NCBI GenBank assembly: GCA_017311185.1
Contig: JAESUZ010004136.1
Location: 1,736,001 to 1,800,000, forward strand
Origin: Proteles cristata cristata
Taxonomy: Eukaryota; Chordata; Mammalia; Carnivora; Hyaenidae
DNA length: 64,000 nucleotides
Reading direction: 5' to 3'
Below the pieces are notes generated by a model that was not told where the DNA came from, searched no databases, and saw only the letters and a list, made by a program, of their open reading frames with translations. Shown here piece by piece: positions 38,801-50,800 of the stretch. Numbering within the stretch: the first letter of the stretch is position 1; each line of letters starts with the position of its first letter. The translations under genes were made by a program, and so were the position numbers.

Positions 38801-41800
38801 GAGATAGGGATATATGATGACTAAATGTCACAGGAGACCTTGGGTAGGATCCTAGAACTGAGAAGGCATATTAAGCTAAAAGTAAGGAGATCTGAATAAA
38901 CATAGACTTTAATTAATAGTAATGGATTAATGTTAGTTCCTTAATTGTGACAAATGTACCTACTAATGTAAAATGTTAATAGTGGGAAAATGGGTATGGG
39001 TTAGGTGGTAACTCTGTACTATCCTTGCAATTTTTCCATAAAACTAAAACTGTTGTAAAATCAAAAGTTTTTTAAAACACTGTACAAGTTAGATTCTATT
39101 GCACAGTTTATTCATAGAGGATTTACAAACACATATGATAATTATATTTTAGTTCATTCCAAGTGGTGATAAAATGTGACTTTTATTATACTTTATAATT
39201 TTTTTTTACGTTTATTTACTTATTTTGGGAGGGAGGGTATGTGAGCAAGGGGGAGGGGCAGAGGGAGAAGAGAGAGAATCCCAAGCAGGCTCTGTGCTGT
39301 CAGCACAGAACCCAACATGGAGCTTGATCCCATGAACCATGAGATCATGACCTGAGCCAAAATCATGAGTCTGACACTTAACCGACTGGTATTGAGGATA
39401 CTTGAAGAGTTTACTGTAACTTTGTCATTAAAAAAAAAAAAAAAGAAAGAAAGAAAACATTTTCAACTAAGAAGGGAGGAATTTGATTTTTAAGGAAGTG
39501 TTGATTTTTACACATTACTTTTGTCACTTCTATGAGAGAACAACAAATCATTCAATCAGCAAATAGTGAAATACTCTCCTTACTATAATACTCAGTCATT
39601 GTGGGGAATCCAGCAAAAAAACCAGAATCATTGCTTCTGGCAAGAATGGTTCGTGAGTAATTGTGTAGAATTCTGGGCCAGATTTCAGGGACCCATTGGA
39701 TCACAGCTATGGCAGCATGAGTCTCACTCAGCCATATAGAGTCATCAAATGCCATCTCTTTTTATATGACATGAGGTAAAGAAACAGGTAGGGGTGTATT
39801 TTGTGCGAAATCAATACAGAAATTATTGTAAGTCTGGTGTTAGATACTAGCAGTATATTCTGTTTTTGTTTTTTAAGAGAAATGATGGGAATTTTCCTCT
39901 GGCCATGAAGGAATAAGGGGTCAAATTTACTTTCCTAATTGAAACAAGTAAGAAAACAAAAATAAGTGAAATAACAGTTGGGAAAACACTGAGTATTAGG
40001 CAGTGAACGACAGTGACTATTGAGAGACAGGAAATGAAGGAAATAAACTCTCCGATTACCCCAGCTTATTGATTTCAAAGACTATCCAGACCACATCACA
40101 GGAAGGGTTAACCTATAGAGAAGCCTGTAGACCCTGAGTTGAGAAGACAAATCTGAAAGTTAAGAAAGACAAAGGAAGCAAGAGTTTTCAGGATGGTGAC
40201 AGACAGGAAAGAGTTGCATAGAAAGAGGAAGTGGAGGTTGGTAAAGGGTCCAGCTCAAGTGTTCAGCTGACTATTGATCACAATGTACACGTATGGGAAC
40301 TATTTGTAGTCAGACAAAGCACCTAACAGGATCAGAGCTAACAGTGCCTGGTGCTCACACAGAGCCACAAGCAGTGCCTATTCCTATCAGCCAGGCTGGA
40401 AAACCACAAGATTCATGGACAATTGTATGGAATATACAGAAGTCTCTTGCTTTAGTAGTTAGAAATAATTTGCGCTAGATCGAGCTCTGGTCTAGTATTA
40501 CCTAATAAATATTTAAAAAGCAAGACCTGAAGGGATCAGATTATTTCCAGATCATTGTGTCCTGAAACAAATTTGAAGAATACAAAAATCACCATTGACC
40601 AACTAGGTAAAATCCATAGTGCCTGGCATTCAATAAAAAAATTACCAGGTGTGAAAAGAAGCAGGAAAATCCAACCCGTAATGGGAATATAAATCATCAG
40701 TATATCAAAACCGACACAATATATGTGTAAATAGAATCTTTGGAAAAGTGCGAGAGGGACAGAAAATGTATTAGAATAAATAATAGCTCCCAATTCCCCC
40801 AATTTGATGAAAACTCTAAGCTTCTAGATCCAAGAAGCTCATAAAAGCCCAAGCACAAGGAATATGAAGAAAATTACACTAAGACACAACAAAACAAAAT
40901 TGCTTAAAAAGAGTAATAAAGAGAAAAATCTTAAAAACAGCCAGAGGAAAGAACACATTACATTCAGAGAAACAAAAATAAAGATGACAGTAGATTTCTC
41001 ATCCAAATTAGGGAAGCAAGAAGTCAGTGAAGGAACATCTTTAAAGCACTGAAAGAAAAAGAAAAACTTTAAACCTCGAATTCTATTCCCAGCAAAAATA
41101 TCCTCCAAAAACATAAGTGAAATAAAGTCTTTTTCAGACATTCAAAAGCTGAAGTAGTTTATTGCAAGCAGGCGCACACTGCTAATTATGGGAAAGTAGG
41201 TCCTTCAGGAAGAATAAAGAGGACACCAGGTGGAAATGTGGATAGACACAAAGTAATAAAAATAATAAAGATAGAACACTAGAAATGTTAACAAAGAAAG
41301 CTTTTTCTTCTTGTTTAAGTCACTTAAAAAATCAAATTGGTTATTAAAAATTTTTTAGTAAAACATTTAATAAAATGTTTATTTTATATTTGAGAGAGAG
41401 AGAAGGAAACACAGACTCCAAAGCAGGTTCCAGGCTCCAAGCTGTCAGTAGAGCCTGACACGGGACTCAAACTCATCAACCGTGAGATCATGACCTGAGC
41501 TGAAGTCAGATGCTTACAGACCCAGCCACCCAGGAGGCTCTCAAATTGGTTATTTTAAACAGAAATAATAATCATACTGTGCAGCCTGAAGCATTTGTAT
41601 AAATAAGGTATATGACTACAACAGAACCAAGGTAAAAAGGGGGAAAATGGGAGTGTACTATTGTAAGGTTCCGTACTACATGTGAAGTGGTATATCACCA
41701 CTTAAAAGTAGACTGTGATAAAGATTTATGCTACAGACCCTAACACAACACTAAAATAACAAAACCCAGAGTAATATCAAATAAGCCAACAAAGGAAATG

Positions 41801-44800
41801 AAATGGAATCATAAAAATAATATTCAATTCATACGAAGAAGGCAGAAATGAAAAGGAAAACAAAGGATGAGACACAACAAACAAGTAAGATGGTAGACTT
41901 AAACCTAATGCTATCAATGATCAAACTAAATATAAATGTCTGAGTACCTCAGTCAACAGGGTGGCAGTGTTACATTCGATAAAAAGTAGGAGTAGTAGTA
42001 GATACAGACTTCCTCCACCTGATAAAGGGTATCTATGAAATATCTATGGCCAACTAACACTTAATAGTGAAGGCTAAATGCTTTTCCCCAAGATCAAGAA
42101 CAAGAGAAGAGTATCTGCTCTTGCCTGTATGGGAAGTTCTTTTTCTTGCAACCAGGCAAGAAAAAGAAACAAAAGGCATCTGGAATGGAAAAGATGAAGC
42201 AAAACTATCTTTGATTTATAGAAGATTATGCCATCTTTTATATAGGAAAGTCTATTGAGTCTACAAAGAAGCTACTAGAACTAATAAATTAGCAAAGTTC
42301 CAGTATACAAAATGAGTATATAAAACTCAATTGCATTTGTATGTGCTAGCAATGAACAATTGGAACAATTGGAAATCAACATGAAATTTAATACTATTTA
42401 CAATACTATTTACAATAGCACCAAAAAGTATGAGATCATAGGATGAATCATCATAGTGAAAAATCTGTACACTGAAAATACAGAGCCTGATGCAGGGCTC
42501 AAATTCATGAGCAGTGAGATCATGACCTAAGCCGAAGTCGGACACTTAACCGACTGGGCCACCCAGGTGCCCTGAAAGTCAAAACAATCTTGAAAAAGTA
42601 GAGTCTTGAGAACATACACTCCCTGATTTAAGACTATTATAAAGCTACAATAAGTAAGACAGTGTCATTGGCATAAAGATAAACAAATAGATCAAGGAAG
42701 CAGGATAAAGAAACCATAAATGGGCCCACATATATATGGACACTTTTTTCAACCACGATACAAAAGCAATCCAGTAAAAAAAAAGTCAATCTTTTTAACA
42801 AGTGGTTTTAGAATGAGGTCTCCATACAAAACTTAAAACTATAAAACTTCTAGAACACAGAGGAGAAAACCTTTCTGACCTTGGGTTATCCAACAATTTC
42901 CTAGATATGACACTAAACCATAGTCCATAAGAGGACAGTTGACTGGATTTTGTCACACAGTGAGCTCACTCACACACCTAACCAAAAAAGACACACAAAC
43001 AGCAAATAAGTGTGTGAAAAGATGTCATATGTTATCAGGAAATTGCAAATTAAAGCAATAGTGAAATATCCCTACACACCTGTTAGAAGAAGGGCTAAAA
43101 TTCTAAACACTGGCAGTATAAAGTGCTGGGGAAGATGTGGTGAAGAATGCACTTTCATTCATTGCTGGTGGAAATCCAAAGTAGTACAGGCACTTTGGAA
43201 GACAATTTGCTAATTTCTTAGAAAGCTCAACATAATCTACGCATTTGTCAAAACCATAGAGTTTTGACACCTAGAGTGGTACAACACATACAGTGACTTG
43301 TAATGTAGATTATCACTCTAAGCAATAGTAACGTATCAATATTGGTTCATCAGTTGTCACAAACGTACCACACTAATAAAACAAACCAAATTTAAAAATA
43401 CATATGAGCAAGAGATTTAAATAGACACTTGATCAAAGAGATATATGGATGGCAAAAAAGTACCTTTTGCTCAACATCATTAGTCATGAGGGAAATACAG
43501 ATTAAGACCATGATGAGATACTACTTCACACCCACTAGGATTACTCTAGTCAGAAAGATGGACAGAAATGTTGGCTAGGAGGATGTGGACAAATTGGAAC
43601 CCTCATACACGGCTTATGAGGCTGTAAAATGGTACAATCGCTTTGGAAAACAGTTTGGCAGTTTTTCAAAAAGTTAAATGTACATCTACCATATGATCCA
43701 GCCAAACTATGGCATATCCATATAATGGAATAGTATTCAGCAATAAAAAGGATGAACTATGGTACAGGCTACAACATGGATTAATCTCAATAAGACTGAG
43801 CAAAACCAAACGCCAATAACAAATTCATACTCTATGATTATATGAGCAGAACCAGACAATAACAAATTCATACTCTATGATTATAGACACTTCTGGGAAA
43901 TGCAACATAATATACAGTAACAGGAAGAAGAGGTCACAAAGTATCAAGAGGAAACTTTTGAGGCTGTTAGATATGTTCTTTCTCTTAATGGTGGTATTTG
44001 GTTTCACGGGTGTTCAACACGTGTCAGAATTTATCAAATTGTTCTCTTTAAATATGAACAGTCTATTGTATGTCAATGATTCCTCATAAAGCTATTTAAA
44101 AAGAATAAAAATAGATGCAAAGACTGCACAAGCTATTAATTTTGAAAATCCTCTTCTTCTGGCCATAAAATTATAATACACAGCATTGTTGGTAAACTGA
44201 GAAGAAATGTATTTTAATGAAGAAAGAATTCAAGTTATATAATAAAATTCTCAGAATCAAAGTGTAAAGACAAACTTTTAATTTTTATGGCATCATGACA
44301 TATAAAATGTATTTTTATTTAAGCATAAGTATCTTAGAATTTCTATTACAGGTTCACTTGACAAAATGTTTTCATCTAAGAGATTACGTTTCAGAATGTC
44401 CTTAAAATGCGAATATGAGAAGATGTGAAGAGAAGTTTGTAATAGTCAACAACGCATATTTCAACATGTTCTTATCAGGCGACAGATGTGACCATTCAGA
44501 TACAGGGCAATTTCATGAGCTATAGGAAGATAAAGTTTGTGTATTATCAGAATATGGACCTATAACTTAAAATACAAAATACTCTAATTTAATGAGAAAA
44601 CTGAGGCAAGACAAGGTAAAGTGATTTTATTACAGTCTCAAATTAATTTTGAAAGTGAAATCTGTATTTCCATAGTCCACGGAATTAAAAAGCTGAAGTT
44701 AATCAGGACCTAAACAGTGTTCCTGACTTTGTAGAATGATATCCCACTCGTCAAGACATAGATAAACTGCTTCTACAGTTAAGCAAGACCCCGGCATTAC

Positions 44801-47800
44801 GTGGCCTTCTGGGGTTTCTTGCCACAGCTAAGGGGTCCCCGGTTACCCTGGCGGATCCCCTCTGTGCGTGAACCTCTGTGCCAGCGGCAGACACATCTTG
44901 TATGACAGAATAGGTGCTGTGACCCCCTGAACTCACTCCAGCGTCCCGCTTTAACTTGAAGTGGGGTCCGTGTATGTTAATTAAGTCTTGTGATTAATTA
45001 CGCCAGTACATGACTGGCACCATGCTAGGCACTGAGGATAGGAGAAAATAGAACAGAAAGGGAATCTGTCCTCATGGACAATTAAGTTCTAGGGGAACAG
45101 GCAAACACGGTAAGGAGATGGCTAAACGGTATAAAGAAAATAGACCAGGGGAAGAGGAGGAAGGGCTTGGATGTAGTGGTAACATTAGTGAGGGTGGTCA
45201 GGGGAGACCCGTCTGAGCAGGTGCAGTGTGAGCTAAGAACTGAATGACAAGAGGAAACCAGCTCTTCAGATAAACAGCAGAGCAGATGTCCAGGAAACCT
45301 GCGCTCCGAAGTTTATTCCAAGACAAATATATGTGGAAGCGAAGAGGAATGTGAAAGGCAAACAGCAAATAAGAAATTAAAATGGCACAAGGGTGGGGCG
45401 CCTGGGTGGCTCAGTCGGTTGAGCATCCGACTTCGGCTTGGGTCACGATCTCACGGTTTGTGGGTTCGAGCCCTGCGTCGGGCTCTGTGCCGACAGCTCA
45501 GAGCCTGGAGCCTGCTTCGGATTTTGTGTCTCATTCTCTTTCTGCTCTTCCCTCACTTGTGCTCTGTCTCTCTTGGTCTCTCAAAAATAAATAAGCGTAA
45601 AAAAAAATGTAAATGGCACTAGGCAGAGTTTTGATGAGATTGATGATATCTATGCATATATTTATTTTATGTGTGATATCAGGGGAAGAAAACAAAGCTA
45701 CACTCCTTGAACTTGGAGCTGTGGAACCTTTAACCAAACTGCTCACCCATGAAGACAAAACTGTAAGAAGAAATGCCACCATGATATTTGGAATCCTGGC
45801 TTCTAATAGTAAGTATCAACTCTCAGAAATAATTTCATAACCTCACGTAATGTGTTATCCTTTTTTAACAATTTCATTTTAAGGGGTTTGTTTTTCATTT
45901 TATTTGAACTGACTTTAATGTTAACAAAAGGTTAAATAAATATAATACAACAGATTATGAGTTCATATTTTAACAACATACTTTTGTTATTTATTTATTT
46001 TAATGTTTACTTATTGTTGAGTGGGGGGAGGGGCAGAGAGCAGGAGACAAAGGATCTGAAGCAGGATTTTCACTGAAAGCACAGACTCTGGTACAGGGCT
46101 GACACTCAGGAACTGCAAGGTCATGAGCTAAGCCAAAGTCGGATGTTTAACCGATGGAGCCACTGAGGAGCCCCAAGATATTTTTAAAATATAAAAATAT
46201 GTGCAAATATATCCATGCAAACCAGAGTTGGTGATGTGGTAGGTAGGAGTCTAATAAGTTGAAGGGCACTCATTGTCTCTTAAAATTAAAATCGTTTTTT
46301 TTTTCCTTGAGTTAGTATAATTATATTTGTCTGCCTATATGTAAGCTACCATGGTGAAAGTAACCCAGGGTGAAGAGGTTTGATACATTTATTTTTGTGA
46401 AACTGCAAAATGTATTTTGCCAAAAATAATTTTAGACATGGAATTATTTCTTTTTTTTTTTTTTTTTAATGTTTTATTTATTTCTAGGAGAGAGAGAGAC
46501 AGCATGAGCAGGGGAGGGTCAGAGAGAGAGGGAGTCACAGACTGAAACAGGCTCCAGGTTCTGAGCTGGCAGTCAGCACAGAGCCCGACGCGGGGCTCGA
46601 ACCCACAAACTGCGAGATCATGACCTAAGCGAAAGCCGGATGCTTAACCGACTAAGCCACCCAGGCGCCCCATAGACATGGAATTATTTCTTAAATCAAA
46701 CCTGTTAGTTGCTTGAATATTTTCATATGTTTAATATGGTGGAATAATAGTAGTAGTTAAAATATGCTATTATGTCTGTTAGAGTATCAGATTGACCAAA
46801 ACTATGTCAATAAACGCAGTTCCCGACTAATGAGCCAAATGCAGTTTTCATTTGAAAGTCATTTTCATGTTACAATGGTAGGTTTCTGAGTCAGCCAGTG
46901 AAGGCCTTGTAACTTTATAATAAAACAGGACATCCTTGGTGGAGACTGAATGAACTCTAACCAGAAACCCAGGCAGCTAGCGATAAACATGTCTGTCTCT
47001 CTCATAGCCCGCGGCTAAAATGATCATACTTCCCCCCAAAACACAAGCTCAGTTTCCTCCGTCAGCTTCCTGACTCCCCCCCCCACTTTCCTGAACCCTG
47101 TGTGAGGCAGGGCGGGGGAGGGGGATGGGGGGGGCTCCTTATTCCACGGTGGTGTCCGGCAGGGACTGTGGCAATAGCATCAGAGACAGGAAGACGGGAA
47201 GCGACGGGGAAGGAGAGTTCTAGGTGGTACCTCTGCCCTTACAGACAACGCGCCGAGGCTGCATGGACAGCACCCGGGTGTCGGGCGGCCGACGCGACTC
47301 CACCTGGGCTGTTAGTGGAAGGGGACCTGGCGGCCCCTGCAGGAGCTCGAACGGTGGCTCCTCCCTAGGACAGGGGCTCTGGGAGTATTTCTTAATTTTT
47401 TTTTAATGTTTTATTTATTTCTAGGCGAGAGAGAGAGAGACAACGTGAGCAGGGGAGGGTCAGAGAGAGAGGGAGTCACAGGCTGAAACAGGCTCCAGGC
47501 TCTGAGCTGGCAGTCAGCACAGAGCCCGACGCAGGGCTCGAACCCACGAACTGCGAGATCATGACCTAAGCGAAAGTCGGACCCTCAACCGACTAAGCCA
47601 CCGAGGCGCCCTTCTGGGAGTATTTCTGACCATTGTGGGGAGTCGATGCTCCACCACCCCAAATTTTGATAACATCAGTCAACACTCACACAGCATTTAA
47701 CAACGTGCCGGGAGCTGTTCTCTGTGCTACATGCTGTTTGCGTGTTCAGTCATTTAATGTGCTTGGTGCTACTGTCGTTCCCTTTACATACGAGGCCACT

Positions 47801-50800
47801 GAGGTACAGAGAGAAGTTAACCAAGGCAGTAGTCGTTTGTATTGTGGGGCCTTCGCGAATTTATCTCAGGGGCTCTCTGTATACTAATTCCGCCATATTG
47901 AACAAGCCGCGTTGAATAGTATTTATAACCAAAACGGGGAACACTCAAATGTTTCTGATGTTTTGTTCTGTTTACACACGACAGAATTTGAGAGCCGCTG
48001 GTGCTTTGTAATACCTCTTATGCAACTCCTCGCCTTAAAAATAGAAAAGAGCTTGGAAAGGATTAGGTTCCTTGTGCCGTCATGCGGGTGGTTAATAGAA
48101 GAAATCAGATCAGTGCTAGAATTAGAACTTTACCCTCTGGCTCGTGGCTGTAGTGGACTTCTGTTCATCCGATATTCTCTCATCTTAACATCAGTGCACA
48201 TGCTAACTCGGCTTCTCCTTCTACGGGATTTTTGGGGAGAAAGCGTGTCCTTTGGAAACAAAAGTTATAATTTTCTGCTTAGACTTCTGCTTTCTGATTT
48301 ATTATCTAGGTTCCTAGGACTTTGGTTCTTCATTTCTATTATCCATTTTATTTAGCATTTCCATCTTCCAATACATGAGGAGCTTATACTCTGCGAAGCC
48401 CTCCAAATTGTTTGCAACATTTTCCTGAGCAGGGTTTGTGTATTGAATTTCATGCATTTCCAAAAAAAGAGTCTGTGACCCTAAAATATTGAGAATTGCG
48501 GTTGCATTTAAGTGCGAAGCATGGCAGCTCTCAGACCCGCTGAGCCCCCCTCCGCCAGCCGGCTGGCTGGGGGGCGGCCAGTGCGGGGGTGCCGTCTGCC
48601 ACCATGAAACCTAACAATGGAAAGTTTTGCTGTCCTGGCCATTTCTAGCGAGCACTTGGCCCTTAGGTATGACGAAGGAACTCCCAAGAGCTTTCTTTTC
48701 ATTCCATGGATTGGGAAAAAAAAAAAAAAGAAATCAAGCCATTATTGGAATTAACTCATTTTGTATTTGAACTATGTGATGACGTGGATAAAACGCTTGG
48801 TGTCCTCAATGGCTTGCGGAGCTCCCTCCTGTTTTGTCCGTGCGGCCAATACATTAATAGCTACTGCTTCACGTTGCAGACACGTCCAAGGTAACTGCAC
48901 TAGTCTTTTACTCTAAATGAAAAGGCGTGTTTCCAGACTCATGTGTAAGTAAACGCACCTCTGGTGCCCCCATGGCTAAATCATCTTTAGACTGTTTTAA
49001 AATAACTGCTTTTTCTTCAGAGATTTGTATCTTCACAAGGCTTTCATGTCCTCAGTGCTTTCACTCTGTTCAGAGTGGGTGAACCCATACAGTATTCCAA
49101 CAGAGTGCCTGGTGCTGAAAGGATTGCAATGGGAGCGAACCAATTCTGGACTTTTCTTCTTTTTCATTTTTCTAAAGCGATTGAGTTATGAGGCTGTGCT
49201 AATCCTGGGTCATTCAAAACAAGCATTTTTTTTTAAATGTTAAATTTATTTTTGAGAGAGAGATAGAGACAGTGTGAACAGGGGAGGGTCGGGAGAGAGG
49301 GAGACACAGAATCTGAAGGAGGCTCCGGGCTCTGAACTCACTATCAGCACAGAGCCTCACACGGGACTTGAACCCATGAAGCTGAGATGATGACCTGAGC
49401 CAAAGCCGGAAGCTTAACCGACTGAGGCACCCAGGCGCCCCTCAAAACAAGCATTTAAATGACTCTGTTAAACCTTTTCATCAAAATGGAGCTGCTGTCC
49501 CCTTTCGTGCAACCCCCACACCCCCACTTTTGTTTGATGAGTCTGATGAGGCCTTTTAACAGAGACTCATTTAATCAAGTCCACTAAAGAGAGAGTTCAT
49601 CGTGATCCTTGAAGCTCAAATTTTACATTACTTATGGCAGTCTGAAGAGCTTGCCGTCTTATGACAATGTTCATGTAAAAGAATATGTAAGGTCAAAAAT
49701 AAATTGGGTGGTTAATATTATGCAACCAAAAAGTGTAAATAAGAATGGAATTACAACAGATTGCATGGGGGCACCTGGGTGGCTCAGCTGGTTAAACCTC
49801 TGACTTCGGATCAGGTCATGATCTCGCAGTTTGTCAGTTTGAGCCCTGCATCAGGTTCTGTGCTGACAGCTTGGAGCCTGGAGCCTGCTTCAGACTCTGT
49901 GTCTCCCTCTCTCTCTGCCCCTCCCCTGCTCTTTCTCTCTCAAAAATAAATAAAAACATTATAAAAAATGTTTTGGAAAAAAAAACCAGATTGTATGAAG
50001 GTACTCCAGGAAGTGAAGGTGTTGGCAGTTGTGAAAAACCTAAAGTTGTATGTGTCATAGTGTGTAGCTAAAACATATTTAAAATGAATTTTTAAAATTT
50101 ACTTATTTAGTTTAAGAGAGAGAGAGAGGGCAAAAGTGGGGAAGGAGCAGAGAGGAGAGACAGAATCCCAAGCAGGCTCGATGCCATTAGCACAGAGCCT
50201 GATGCGGGGCTCGAACTCACAAACTGTGAGATCATGACCTGAGCCAAGATCAGGAGTCAGATGCCTAAATGGACTGTGCCACCCGGGCATCCCCAGCTCG
50301 AACATATTTATATGGACCAACCACAAGGTAGAATTTCTATTCAGTTGCCATATATGAGAGTGTTCTCCATTGAGAAAGAAGGGGACAGAGATCTATATTG
50401 TTTTTAAAGTGTTGAAAATAGCCACTTATCCATTATTTTTGCCGATTTCACCTCAAGAATAGAAAGATTTTTTAGGGACAATTTGGTATCTAATGGCTAA
50501 ACTCATATCTAGAAAGGACTTTCATGGCACAGGATTTTCTGATGAAAAATGTTGAGTTGTTAGGGCAGAAAAATAGGGACAGCAAGGTGGCCCCCGCCCG
50601 TGGGAGCAGGTCTTTCCTGCAGAGAAACAAGAGAAGCAGAGAGTTGCTCCTGCAGAGAAGCAAGAGGGGCCAGTGTTGACTGTAAAATAATGTCCTCTTT
50701 GGGATGCTACACTTTCCAGAAGCTCTACTATTCTTTTGTACTTCAAGCGTATTCACGTACGCATAGCCGACTGTAAGTTTGCTGGCCCTCTTTAACCATT

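Larger units (their letters stand above)
37900..39080 (+). mobile_element. Old L1 3' end, sense, with two SINE insertions
   Basis: The ending ggtaactctgtactatcctt, gcaatttttccataaaac is typical of an old L1 3' terminus. Upstream pieces continue across the SINEs at 38173 and 38604. Confidence 0.65.
40500..43390 (+). mobile_element. Long old L1, sense, about 2.9 kb
   Basis: Ordered L1 words: gccagaggaaagaacacatt, cccagcaaaaatatcctcca, agtgaaggctaaatgctttt, ctacaataagtaagacagtg, gtggtgaagaatgcactttc. All frames are broken. SINEs split it at 41346 and 42480. Confidence 0.78.
37646..45682 (+). other. ARMC3: ARMC3 intron 3 (8.0 kb)
   Basis: Dominated by sense-strand old L1 with SINEs. 39390-40500 shows no recognised feature apart from an A-rich run with gaaagaaagaaa at 39429-39460. 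Confidence 0.75.

Noticed and set aside
47912..48355. 147-codon open frame in intron 4
   Set aside because: Overlaps MIR-like sequence and has no domain I recognise.
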